Below, one piece after another: positions 17,945-26,778 of a DNA stretch of 64,000 bases. Every line of letters begins with the position of its first letter. Position 1 is the stretch's first letter. The notes beneath the pieces are model-generated. The model searched no databases and was not told the origin of the DNA. It saw only the letters and a program-made list of their open reading frames with translations. The stretch is from Phyllobacterium sp. 21LDTY02-6 (GTDB lineage: Bacteria > Pseudomonadota > Alphaproteobacteria > Rhizobiales > Rhizobiaceae), in contig NZ_JAMJWD020000006.1 of assembly GCF_023554255.2 (NCBI RefSeq), forward strand, positions 62,001 through 126,000, read 5' to 3'. Position numbers and translations under genes: made by a program.

Positions 17945-20240
17945 GAGCGGCTCCCCTTTTCTTGCCAACGCGTACATAGCGTTTGCCAAGCGCGGCCAAT
18001 GATGATTTCAGCTCCCGGCTGGAGGGCCAGAACGAGATAGGCGCGGTTGCGCGGGAGCGGCGGACATTGTTGAACACGACGCCGACACCATCGGCGTCCA
18101 GCGCGCCGCAGCTCGCCACGGCTGCTCCCAATACGTCCAGTGTCACGTTTTGCTCGTCGCCCACCGTCAGGATCACGCAATCCGTCGTCCCACTGACGAT
18201 ACGCGCATCCGCCGTCGTCTTGAGATCAGGCAGGTCCAGTATGATGATGTCATGTTGCTCGCGCAGCCGTGCGAGATTGGCTTCGAGCGCCTGCAGGTTC
18301 AGATAGCGATAGGACTGTGTCGACTTATGCGTGATCTCGTCGACGCCCATCAAGGCCGGTGGCGTGATAACCGCCACGGATTGATAGGGCTCGTCGTTCC
18401 GCCTTTCCTTGACCTCGGCCAGCCGTCGGCGCTCTTCGGCCAGCTCGGAACGGCCATAATGCGCGTCGACGGATTTTCCACCATCTTCGCCCTTGTGGTC
18501 GAGCCTCTGGTTCAGCGTAGCGAAAACACGGGTCAGGGTCGGGTTGGCCGCACAGGCGTCGATCAGCATGGTGCGATAGCCGGTGGCGGCGTAGAGCTGG
18601 GCCAGATTGCTGGCCAAGGTCGTCTTGCCCTCGCCCGGCAGCGCCGAGGTTATGCCGACGATCTTGCCGTTCCTGCGACGCAGAATGAGGTCCAGCGAGG
18701 CCTTCGTGCTGCGCACTGCATCCGCGAATGGTTCGTTCGGCTGGTCCATGACGAGGCTGAGCAGTCGCTGCGACTCATGCCCGCCGGTTCGCGACAGCGA
18801 TTTCAGCGGCACGAAAGGCAGGGTACCGAGGCTGCTGAGGCCGAGTTCCCTGTGCAGGCGGGCTGCCGTCTTGATGCGGCGATCCGCGACTTCGCGAATG
18901 GCGGCGTAGGCAAGGCCGCCGAGCGTACCGAGCACGACGGCAAGCGCCAGGACCAGCGAACCTTTCGGCCAGGCCTTGCCAAGCGGTACGGCGGCAGCGG
19001 ACACCAGGCGGGAATCTCCAACCGGGAAGGATTCCTGCTGCAGCGCGCTTATCAGCTGCTGCATCACGCTCTGGTACATTTGCCGGTATGTGTTGGCGCG
19101 GCTTTCGAGTTCCGCCAGCTGCACCCTCGCCATGCCCTTGCTCAGGCCGGAATGGATCGTCGCCTGCAATTGTTCATTGACATATTGCTCGCGCCGTTCG
19201 GCGGCTTCGAGGTTCGACTTGTAGACCTGGCCGATACGGACGATCTCGGCGCGAACCTCGCCCTGGAGGCTGGCAATTTCCTTTTCCGCCGCCTGTACGG
19301 CCGTGCCCTCGGCGCCGTAGCGGCTCTTCAATTCATCGCGCTGGCCCGTGGCCACCGTCAGGCGTTCACGCAAGGCGGTGATCTGCGGGCTTCGCAGCGC
19401 CTCGTCGACATAGCCATCGACATAGGTCTCCGATTCAAGGAAGCGATTGATCATGGCCAGCTTGGCCCGCTCCGTTGCCGCATCCGCCTTGGCGCGCGAG
19501 AGCTGGATATTGGCCTCCGCCACCTGCTGCTCGTCGAGCGATGTCGGGCCGGCCTGCGAAATATTGTTGCGGTTGCGGAAATCCTCGACTGCCTTGGCGG
19601 ATTCGTTCGCCTGGCGGCTGATCTCGGCAAGACGCGCCTCGAGCCAGCCGGCACCGCTCTTGGCGGCCGACGACTTGGCTTCGAGCCCGGCCTTGATATA
19701 GGCCTGCGCCGTCGCATTGGCGACGGCGGCCGCCTTGACCGGATCGACGGAATTATAGGCGATGTCGAGAACATAGGACTGACCGACACGCCATACGCGC
19801 AGGCGCTCCAGGAAACCGGCGACAGTGCGCCGAAGCGCCACTTCCTGTTTCCCATCCGTATTGCCGCTGCGCCAGAAGGCAAGGCGCGAGAGCAGCGACG
19901 GCTGTTCCTGCAGCTCCGGGTCTTCCGTCAAGGCAAGTTCGGCGATGACGCTGATCGCAATCGCCTCCGAGCGGATGATCTCGACCTGGCTCTCCACCTC
20001 GCCCGTCTCGATGACGATCGCGCCGGAGACCGCGTCCTGCGAGGCGATACGGGCCTGCTCGGGATCGATCACGATACGCGCGGTAGCGGTGAATATGGGT
20101 TCGGTAACGGCCAGATAGAACATGCCGGCCATGGCGCAGCCGAGTACCGAAACGAGGACCGGCCGCCAGTTGCGTTTCAGGAATCCGATGATATCGCGCA
20201 TTCCGATCAGATTGGCATCGGCCGGATTGTCGTCGGACAT
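17934..20240 (-). CDS. Wzc-like polysaccharide co-polymerase with C-terminal P-loop ATPase
   Basis: A 768-aa fusion of a Wzz chain-length domain and a BY-kinase-like ATPase. A first helix (about 27-47) and second helix (about 428-449) enclose a periplasmic coiled-coil region. The cytoplasmic part has Walker A SALPGEGKTTLASNL (about 532-546) and LIILDLPDLK-type Walker B further on. Walker A-prime is atypical (LIDACAANP instead of LIDADxRxP) and the C-terminus holds a single tyrosine rather than a Tyr cluster, so autophosphorylation may be reduced or lost. It controls polymer length with the export protein. The start at 20240 (MSDDNP) has AAGGA upstream; ATGs at 20264 and 20279 are alternatives. 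Confidence 0.88.
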   Translation of the reverse strand: MSDDNPADANLIGMRDIIGFLKRNWRPVLVSVLGCAMAGMFYLAVTEPIFTATARIVIDPEQARIASQDAVSGAIVIETGEVESQVEIIRSEAIAISVIAELALTEDPELQEQPSLLSRLAFWRSGNTDGKQEVALRRTVAGFLERLRVWRVGQSYVLDIAYNSVDPVKAAAVANATAQAYIKAGLEAKSSAAKSGAGWLEARLAEISRQANESAKAVEDFRNRNNISQAGPTSLDEQQVAEANIQLSRAKADAATERAKLAMINRFLESETYVDGYVDEALRSPQITALRERLTVATGQRDELKSRYGAEGTAVQAAEKEIASLQGEVRAEIVRIGQVYKSNLEAAERREQYVNEQLQATIHSGLSKGMARVQLAELESRANTYRQMYQSVMQQLISALQQESFPVGDSRLVSAAAVPLGKAWPKGSLVLALAVVLGTLGGLAYAAIREVADRRIKTAARLHRELGLSSLGTLPFVPLKSLSRTGGHESQRLLSLVMDQPNEPFADAVRSTKASLDLILRRRNGKIVGITSALPGEGKTTLASNLAQLYAATGYRTMLIDACAANPTLTRVFATLNQRLDHKGEDGGKSVDAHYGRSELAEERRRLAEVKERRNDEPYQSVAVITPPALMGVDEITHKSTQSYRYLNLQALEANLARLREQHDIIILDLPDLKTTADARIVSGTTDCVILTVGDEQNVTLDVLGAAVASCGALDADGVGVVFNNVRRSRATAPISFWPSSRELKSSLAALGKRYVRVGKKRGAAHGV

Positions 20241-20286
20241 TTCAAGATCCTTGTACTTGGCCATTCTCGTGCCCATCATCCTGTTG

Positions 20287-21639
20287 TTACTGAGTGTTGG
20301 TCAGGCCGGTCGCCGCCGCGAGAGGCGCGGCGCCGGAATTCTGCGGCACCATCGCCGCGGTTCCAGCCGTCTGTGCGGAGAACCGGACATTGAGCGAGGC
20401 ACGAACCACATCGCCCGGCACAAGCAGCGTATTCTCGTCGGCGGCGATTTCGACCGGCTCGGCGGAGGCCTTGCGGGTGATGGTGAATGTGAGGTCCGGC
20501 TCCTGTTTTTCACCGCGTTTCTGCCCCGAAAGGATCGAACCCGCCGCGACGAGCAGGCGCTGCGCCGTCTCCTGGCGGATTTTCAGCTGATCCAGCGAGG
20601 CTTGGGCCGTCTGGAGTTCGGTCGAGGCGGTGGTCTGCCGCGTGCTGACGAGGTTCTGCGCATCCCGGCTCGCCTGGCTTATGTTCTGCCGTGCGCGCAT
20701 GATTGCGGTCACCTGATCCAGGCGATCGGCCTGAAGCGCCGTTATGATGCGCTGCAAGTCGGACTGGCGCGATGTCGTCGCTATGCCGCGCTCGACGAGC
20801 GGCTTGACTGCGGCGAGCTCATCATCGAGCAGCTTGAGCTGCTTCTCCTGGCCGACGACCTTTTCCTGCAGCACATCGATTTCCGAGGCGAAGAGCCGGC
20901 GCAGCTCGCTCAGGTTCTCAAGCTGCTGGGTAAGACCATTGGACTGCGCCTGAAATACCGCCCGTTCTTCCGCGATAATGGAGGAAACCGTGGCTTCATC
21001 GGCAAGCTCGTTAAGGTTGGCTGGAAATTCGATGTCCTTCTGACCCGAAATTTCGGCCCTCAGCCGCGCGATCCGGGCAAGGGTGCGCACCATTTCGCCA
21101 TGCGCCGATTGAAGCTCGCCCAGATACTGAATCTGCTCGACCGTTCTCGCTTCCTCGCGCGGACGATATCGCCCACCTGCCAGGGCCACCGCCTGAAGCA
21201 CCGTCAGGCCCGGACGGAAACGATATTCACCCGGCCGCTCGACATTGCCGACGAGGAAGACCGGCGGATAATCGACGATCTGGACGGCCACATTGGGTAG
21301 GTTCACCAGACCGGTGATCTGCTGCACCCGTTTCGACACCTCGGTCGCCATGGTCACGGCATCGAAGGAAGACACTTCCATGGTGCCGACCAATGGCAGG
21401 AGAAGCGACCCTTCCTCGGAAACGACATATTCGCCGTTCAGTGCGCTCCACTCGCGATATTCACCGCGGGCGGCCACCCATTCCAGCACAGTGAGACGCA
21501 ATCTCGTATAGGGTGCCAGCTTGTAGGGTTCGCTCGCAGCCGCCGGCAATGGCATTGCAAACGGTATGGAACACAGAGCAGCGGCAAGCATGAGCCGCCG
21601 CGCGATCCCGAGGATCGATCTCTTGAGTTCGTGCCACAT
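20287..21639 (-). CDS. Polysaccharide export protein (Wza/ExoF type)
   Basis: A periplasmic/outer-membrane export protein of about 450 aa. A Sec-type signal ends near PLPAAASEPYK. A Poly_export (PES) domain follows (YEYVVSEEG-like region EYVVSEEGSLLLPLVGTMEV), then an SLBB-type segment VFLVGNVERPGEYRFRPGLTVLQAVALAGG. The C-terminal half is a long coiled coil with many Gln/Ala, as in ExoF-like proteins. There is no lipobox cysteine, unlike enterobacterial Wza. The ATG at 21639 has GGGGCAAG upstream. It forms an export unit with the co-polymerase 47 bases downstream. Confidence 0.88.
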   Translation of the reverse strand: MWHELKRSILGIARRLMLAAALCSIPFAMPLPAAASEPYKLAPYTRLRLTVLEWVAARGEYREWSALNGEYVVSEEGSLLLPLVGTMEVSSFDAVTMATEVSKRVQQITGLVNLPNVAVQIVDYPPVFLVGNVERPGEYRFRPGLTVLQAVALAGGRYRPREEARTVEQIQYLGELQSAHGEMVRTLARIARLRAEISGQKDIEFPANLNELADEATVSSIIAEERAVFQAQSNGLTQQLENLSELRRLFASEIDVLQEKVVGQEKQLKLLDDELAAVKPLVERGIATTSRQSDLQRIITALQADRLDQVTAIMRARQNISQASRDAQNLVSTRQTTASTELQTAQASLDQLKIRQETAQRLLVAAGSILSGQKRGEKQEPDLTFTITRKASAEPVEIAADENTLLVPGDVVRASLNVRFSAQTAGTAAMVPQNSGAAPLAAATGLTNTQ

Positions 21640-21981
21640 GATTCTTGCCCCGCCACCTGTTTTTCCAGCATTATCAGCGGCTACAGAAGGCGTGACAATC
21701 AATCGATCACAGTTTTACCATAATGAATTTGGTCTATATCGGCTATCTTTTGTGTTTATTCACCAGTTTCGATGCACGTTGAACATGCCAGATCGCAATT
21801 TCCAACACATATAGACTGAAATCAAGCCTGATAGATCAGTATAGCGCGCCGCATACCTAGTATTACGGGCGCCTGTTAAACCCAATTGTTTATTGACGCT
21901 CCGGGTCCATATTATAGGCTTCATGGGCGGCATCGAAGCGGGAAGGAATAACCCGTATATGCCGCTCAAGGGGCAGTCAAA
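21640..21981. promoter_or_regulatory. Divergent intergenic region of two EPS operons
   Basis: A 342-base AT-rich gap between the export/co-polymerase operon (minus) and the asnB operon (plus). It should hold promoters for both directions. AT-rich stretches such as TTTGTGTTTATTCACC and CAATTGTTTATTGACG occur, but I found no long perfect palindrome and no reliable -35/-10 pair. A fragment AATCAATCGAT resembles half of the palindrome seen at 41111-41125. Confidence 0.4.
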
Positions 21982-23928
21982 ATGTGTGGGATCGCGGGCT
22001 ATTGTGGAACGGAAATCGGTGGAGACGGCCCCCGCATCCTGCGCAGGATGACCGACGCGATTTCTTACAGGGGTCCCGACGAAAGCGGCGTCCAGTCGAT
22101 GACGGATGCGGGGCTCGGTCATGTCCGCCTGTCGATCGTCGGCCTGTCCGATGGCCAGCAGCCGATGCAGAGCGCGGATGGCAACCTCGTAATCTCGTAT
22201 AATGGTGAAGTGTTCAACTATGTGGAACTGCGCGACGACCTGATCGCGCAGGGTCACCGCTTCCGCAGCTCGAGCGACACGGAGGTGATCCTTCATCTCT
22301 ACGAGGAGATGGGGCCGGATTGCGTCAAGCTGCTCAATGGCGATTTCGCCTTCGCACTTTGGGACAACAAGCGCCGCCGCATGATGCTGGCGCGGGACCG
22401 GATGGGCGTGCGCCCTCTCTTCTATACGTGCCACGGCGGCAATTTCTTCTTCGCATCGGAGATAAAGGCGCTGCTGGCCGTTCCAGGCGTGCGGTCCGAA
22501 ATCGATCCCTATGCGCTCGACCAGATATTCACGCTCTGGGCGCCGATCCCGCCGCGAACGGCGTTCAAGGACATTTACGAACTGCCGGCTGCCCATCTGA
22601 TGCTCGTCGATGACCGTGGCATCAAGCGGTCATCCTATTGGCAGCTGGACTATCCGCATGGCGGCGACCACGGCAAATCGCGATCCGAAGCCGATATGGC
22701 CGAGGAACTCAGGCATCTTCTGACCGACGCTACCAGAATTCGGCTGCGCGCCGATGTACCTGTCGGCTCCTATCTTTCCGGGGGGCTGGATTCGTCGGCG
22801 GTTTCGGCCCTGGCCGCTCGTGTCATCCCGGATCGGCTGAGGACATTTTCGATCGGGTTCGAATCCGCGGAACATGATGAAACAATCTTTCAGAACCAGA
22901 TGGTCGAGGCGCTCGGCACGAAGCATTCATCGCTGACCTGCAGCGGCAGCGACATTGCCGATATATTCCCGTCCGTCGTCGAACATATGGAGCGGCCGGT
23001 GCTGCGAACGGCGCCAGCGCCGCTCTATCTCTTGTCCAGGCTTACCAAGGAGCACGGCTACAAGGTCGTCCTCACCGGCGAGGGCGCCGACGAGGTTTTC
23101 GGCGGCTACGACCTGTTCCGCGAAGCCAAGGTCCGGCGTTTCTGCGCCCGCCAGCCCCATTCCCGCACGAGACCGCAGCTGTTCCGCCGGCTTTATCCGT
23201 ATCTGCCGGGGCTGCAGCAGCAGAAACCGGAATATCTTGCGGCATTCTTCGGCGTCAGCGTGGATGATCTGAACGATCCGCTCTATTCGCATCGCCCGAG
23301 ATTCCGCGGCACGGCGGCGACGAAACTTTTCTTTTCCCCTGAGCTGAAACAGGCGCTTCATGGCTATGACGCGACGGAAGATCTGATTTCGACACTGCCT
23401 GCGGATTATGCGCGCTGGCATCCGCTGAACCAGGCTCAATATCTCGAAACCAGCCTGTTGCTGCCCGGTTATATCCTGTGCTGCCAAAGCGACCGCATGG
23501 CCATGGCCCATGGCGTGGAGGGGCGTTTCCCGTTCCTCGACCATCGGATCGTCGAATTTGGAGCGAGGCTGCCGATCAGCGCCAAGCTGAATGGCCTCGA
23601 CGAGAAGCACATCCTCAAGCAGGCCATGCGCGGGCTGATACCCGAGACGATCACCGCCCGGCAGAAGCAGCCTTACAGGGCGCCCGACAGCCAGTCCTTC
23701 ACCCGTGGCCACTTGCCCGGTTACGTTGCCGAGCTGATGAGCCCGGAAGCGATCGACGATGGCGGATTGTTCAACGCCGGCGCCGTCGGCAAGCTCCTCG
23801 AAAAATGCGTGCGCAACGACACGCCGGGGCATCGCGACGACAGCGCTTTCGTCGGCATTCTGTCGACGCAGCTCTGGCAACAGGCCTTCGCCCAACAATC
23901 CTATCAAAACAACTATGCCGCAGCATGA
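21982..23928 (+). CDS. Asparagine synthase-type amidotransferase (glutamine-hydrolysing)
   Basis: A class II glutamine amidotransferase of 648 aa. Cys2 of MCGIAGYCG is the glutaminase nucleophile, and the synthetase domain has the PP-loop SYLSGGLDSSAVSALAA. GEGADEVFGGYDLF is the AsnB signature. AsnB makes asparagine, but paralogues in polysaccharide clusters (the exosortase-associated type) are thought to amidate a sugar or lipid carboxyl. Here it heads a row with an acyl carrier protein, an AMP-ligase and a NadE-like enzyme, so a role in decorating the polymer is more likely than amino-acid synthesis. The stop overlaps an upstream ATG of the next gene. Confidence 0.9.
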   Translation: MCGIAGYCGTEIGGDGPRILRRMTDAISYRGPDESGVQSMTDAGLGHVRLSIVGLSDGQQPMQSADGNLVISYNGEVFNYVELRDDLIAQGHRFRSSSDTEVILHLYEEMGPDCVKLLNGDFAFALWDNKRRRMMLARDRMGVRPLFYTCHGGNFFFASEIKALLAVPGVRSEIDPYALDQIFTLWAPIPPRTAFKDIYELPAAHLMLVDDRGIKRSSYWQLDYPHGGDHGKSRSEADMAEELRHLLTDATRIRLRADVPVGSYLSGGLDSSAVSALAARVIPDRLRTFSIGFESAEHDETIFQNQMVEALGTKHSSLTCSGSDIADIFPSVVEHMERPVLRTAPAPLYLLSRLTKEHGYKVVLTGEGADEVFGGYDLFREAKVRRFCARQPHSRTRPQLFRRLYPYLPGLQQQKPEYLAAFFGVSVDDLNDPLYSHRPRFRGTAATKLFFSPELKQALHGYDATEDLISTLPADYARWHPLNQAQYLETSLLLPGYILCCQSDRMAMAHGVEGRFPFLDHRIVEFGARLPISAKLNGLDEKHILKQAMRGLIPETITARQKQPYRAPDSQSFTRGHLPGYVAELMSPEAIDDGGLFNAGAVGKLLEKCVRNDTPGHRDDSAFVGILSTQLWQQAFAQQSYQNNYAAA

Positions 23929-23942
23929 AAGGAATATTCAGC

Positions 23943-24206
23943 ATGACGCTCGAGGCACAGATAAGAGATTTCATCGTCGAGAACTACCTGTTCGGCGACA
24001 CCAGCCACCCGCTTGAGGCGACGACGTCGCTGATCGAGAGCGATGTCATCGATTCGACCGGGGTTCTCGAACTGGTGACCTTCCTTGAAGACACGTTCCA
24101 CATCACCATCGACGATGCGGACATCGTACCTTCCAACCTCGATTCCATCGCGAGCATCGCCAGTTTCGTGTCCAGCAAGGCTGTACCGCAGAAATCGGTG
24201 GCTTGA
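23943..24206 (+). CDS. Acyl carrier protein
   Basis: An 87-aa four-helix carrier protein. The phosphopantetheine site is S38 in ESDVIDSTGVLELVTFLED, which fits the D-S-x-x-x-x-E/L pattern of dedicated carriers. The ATG at 23943 has AAGGA upstream. It most likely carries an acyl or aminoacyl group activated by the AMP-ligase encoded 15 bases downstream. It is not the fatty-acid AcpP, which has a different motif (GADSLD). Confidence 0.88.
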   Translation: MTLEAQIRDFIVENYLFGDTSHPLEATTSLIESDVIDSTGVLELVTFLEDTFHITIDDADIVPSNLDSIASIASFVSSKAVPQKSVA

Positions 24207-24221
24207 GGAAAGGCCCGGCAA

Positions 24222-25760
24222 ATGCGCATCGAGAACATCCTGCGGCAGACCGCCCGCCGCCTTGGCGACAAGACCATGCTGGTCGCCGGCACCCGGAGGC
24301 TGAGCTATGCCGAGTTCGACGATCTGACGGATCGTCTCGCCGCCGCGCTTTGGGCTCAGGGCATAATGCGCGGCGACCGTGTTCTCGTGTTCATGAACAA
24401 TTGCTGGGAAGCTGCCGTCTCCATCTATGCCGTCATGAAGGCCGGGGCTGTCTTCAGCCCCATCAACCCATCCACAAAGGCGGACAAGCTCGCCTATATC
24501 ATCGAGAACTGCCGGGCGAGGGCAATCATCACCCAGGAGAAGCTGGCCGGCATAGCCAGTGAAGCAATAGGCACGAATACCGCTTGCGAGCTGATCGTTT
24601 CCGGGTCGCGTGACGACATGGCCGGCCAGAACCGGTTGTCCTTTGCCAATGCGCTTCAGGTCGAGCCTGTGCCGGTGCCGCATGCGGGGATCGACATGGA
24701 CCTCGCCATGCTGATCTATACGTCCGGCTCCACCGGACGGCCAAAGGGCGTGATGATGAACCACCGCAACATCGAAGCTGCGGCGACCTCGATCACGACC
24801 TATGTTGAGAATGTCGAGGACGACATCATCCTCAACGTGCTGCCGCTGGCCTTCGACTATGGGCTCTATCAGCTGTTCATGACGGTCAGGGCAGGCGCAA
24901 CGCTGGTGCTGGAAAAATCCTTCAGTTTCCCGCAAGCCATATTCGACACCATGCGTCGCGAGGGCGTTACCGGCTTTCCGATCGTCCCTACCATGGCGGC
25001 GCTCATCCTGCAGATGCGCGATCTTCAACCGGGGTTTCTGCCGGGCCTGCGCTACCTCACCAATACCGCCGCGGCCCTGCCGCCGGCGCATATTGCCCGC
25101 CTCCGGGAGCTTTTTCCCGGCGCCCGCCTCTATTCGATGTATGGGCTGACCGAGTGCAAGCGCTGCACCTATCTGCCGCCGTCGCAGCTCGACATCCGCC
25201 CGGGTTCCGTTGGCATCGCCATTCCGAACACGGAGGCCTTCGTCGTGAACGATGATGGCCAGCGCGTACCGCCGGGGACCGTTGGAGAGCTCGTCATCCG
25301 CGGCCCGCATGTCATGCAGGGCTATTGGGAAAACAGGGAAGCGACGGATCGCGCCCTGCGCCCCGGTCCAAGCCCCTGGGAAAAGGTGCTCCATACGGGC
25401 GATCTCTTCACGATGGACCCCGAGGGTTACCTGTTCTTCGTCGGCCGCAAGGACGACATCATCAAGACGCGCGGCGAGAAAGTCGCGCCCAAGGAGGTCG
25501 AAGACGTCCTTCACGCCTGCGCCGGAATTGCCGAAGCGGTGGTGATCGGCGTGCCTGATCCCGTGCTTGGCCAGGCGGTGCGCGCCATAGTCGTGCGGAG
25601 CGATGAAACCCTGACGGACAAGGACATCATTCGCCATTGCGCGCGTAATCTCGAAGATTTCATGGTGCCTAAATCGGTGGAATTCAGGTCTGGGCTGCCC
25701 AAGACCGATACGGGCAAGGTAAGTCGGAGGCTCGCGGCAGAGCCACAGGAGCAAATATGA
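24222..25760 (+). CDS. AMP-dependent acyl/aminoacyl ligase
   Basis: An ANL-superfamily adenylating enzyme of 512 aa. Motif A3 is YTSGSTGRPKGV (166-177), A5 is SMYGLTECKR, A7/A8 are LHTGDLFTMDPEGYLFFVGRKDDIIKTRGEKV, and the catalytic Lys of A10 is in LPKTDTGKVSRR. It activates a carboxylic acid as its adenylate and loads it onto a thiol, most likely the adjacent carrier protein. The same order (amidotransferase, carrier, ligase) occurs in exosortase-type polysaccharide clusters, but no exosortase is present here. The substrate is unknown. Confidence 0.9.
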   Translation: MRIENILRQTARRLGDKTMLVAGTRRLSYAEFDDLTDRLAAALWAQGIMRGDRVLVFMNNCWEAAVSIYAVMKAGAVFSPINPSTKADKLAYIIENCRARAIITQEKLAGIASEAIGTNTACELIVSGSRDDMAGQNRLSFANALQVEPVPVPHAGIDMDLAMLIYTSGSTGRPKGVMMNHRNIEAAATSITTYVENVEDDIILNVLPLAFDYGLYQLFMTVRAGATLVLEKSFSFPQAIFDTMRREGVTGFPIVPTMAALILQMRDLQPGFLPGLRYLTNTAAALPPAHIARLRELFPGARLYSMYGLTECKRCTYLPPSQLDIRPGSVGIAIPNTEAFVVNDDGQRVPPGTVGELVIRGPHVMQGYWENREATDRALRPGPSPWEKVLHTGDLFTMDPEGYLFFVGRKDDIIKTRGEKVAPKEVEDVLHACAGIAEAVVIGVPDPVLGQAVRAIVVRSDETLTDKDIIRHCARNLEDFMVPKSVEFRSGLPKTDTGKVSRRLAAEPQEQI

Positions 25761-26770
25761 TGAACAAGATTTCCTCGAGGCCCGGCGCGGACATCCTGCC
25801 TTTGTCGCTGGAAATAGATCCGGCTGCCGAGGTCGCGCGCATCGTCGCCGCGATGAGGAGCCAGCTGCGCTCGCCGCTCCGGCGCCGCGGTTTCGTCCTC
25901 GGCCTTTCCGGCGGCGTCGATTCAAGCGTCTGCGCCGCATTGGCGGCACGCGCCGTCGGCCCCCGGAACGTCTTCTGTCTTTTCATGCCGGAAAACGATT
26001 CCGACCCGGAAAGCCTGCGGCTCGGACAACAGGTCGCCGACGCTTTCGGGCTTCCAGGCATTATCGAGGATATCGGCCCGCAACTGGAAGCAATGGGCTG
26101 CTATGAGCGCAGGGACGCCTTTATCCGCCGCATCGAGCCCGAATTCGGGCCTGGCTGGGCGTCGAAAATCGTCATCGCCAATGCGCTTTCCGGCGAGGGC
26201 TACAATATTTCATCGCTCGTGCTGCAACGGCCCGACGGGACGACGGCGAAGCTCCGCATGCCGGCGGAAGTCTATCTCGGCATCGTCGCCGCCACCAACA
26301 TGAAGCAGCGTACCCGCAAGCAGATCGAATATTACCATGCCGACCGCCTGAACTACGCCGTCATCGGGACGCCGAACCTGCTCGAATACGACCAGGGATT
26401 CTTCGTCAAGAATGGCGACGGCGCGGCCGATCTCAAGCCGATCGCGCATCTCTACAAATCGCAGGTCTATCAGTTGGCCGCCTATCTCGGGGTGCCGGAA
26501 GAGGTGACGGCGCGGCCGCCGACGACCGATACCTATCAGCTGGCGCAAACGCAGGAGGAGTTCTATTTCGCCCTGCCCTATCGCGAGATGGATCTGTGCC
26601 TCTACGGCCTCAATAATGCCCTGCCGGCCGCGAGCGTCGCCGTCGCTGCGGGCCTCTCGGAAGAGCAGGTCCTGCGCGTATGGCGCGATATAACGGCCAA
26701 GCGGAAGACGACGCGTTATCTTCATCTCGGCCCGCAACTGGTCGAGGCGATATCCACCATCGATCATTAG
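25757..26770 (+). CDS. NAD synthase-like ATP-pyrophosphatase (NadE family)
   Basis: A 337-aa N-type ATP pyrophosphatase. The PP-loop is LGLSGGVDSSVCAALAAR (SGGVDSS at 51-57). The family core GTPNLLEYDQGFFVKNGDG followed by LYKSQVYQLAAYLGVP matches NH3-dependent NadE. There is no nitrilase (glutaminase) domain. Family enzymes convert deamido-NAD to NAD with ammonia. Placed after AsnB, carrier and ligase with a four-base overlap, it more likely adenylates and amidates another carboxylate for polymer decoration; this is inference. A housekeeping NadE should exist elsewhere. Confidence 0.82.
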   Translation: MMNKISSRPGADILPLSLEIDPAAEVARIVAAMRSQLRSPLRRRGFVLGLSGGVDSSVCAALAARAVGPRNVFCLFMPENDSDPESLRLGQQVADAFGLPGIIEDIGPQLEAMGCYERRDAFIRRIEPEFGPGWASKIVIANALSGEGYNISSLVLQRPDGTTAKLRMPAEVYLGIVAATNMKQRTRKQIEYYHADRLNYAVIGTPNLLEYDQGFFVKNGDGAADLKPIAHLYKSQVYQLAAYLGVPEEVTARPPTTDTYQLAQTQEEFYFALPYREMDLCLYGLNNALPAASVAVAAGLSEEQVLRVWRDITAKRKTTRYLHLGPQLVEAISTIDH

Positions 26771-26778
26771 GAAGCGCC

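Noticed and set aside
18150-20393. Long open frame on the strand opposite the Wzc-like gene (747 codons)
   Set aside because: It mirrors the coding frame of a clear Wzc/BY-kinase-like gene; high-G+C genes often leave long antisense frames and its product has no family features.
20287-21639. Outer-membrane lipoprotein of Wza type
   Set aside because: No lipobox cysteine at the signal end; kept as an export protein of ExoF type.
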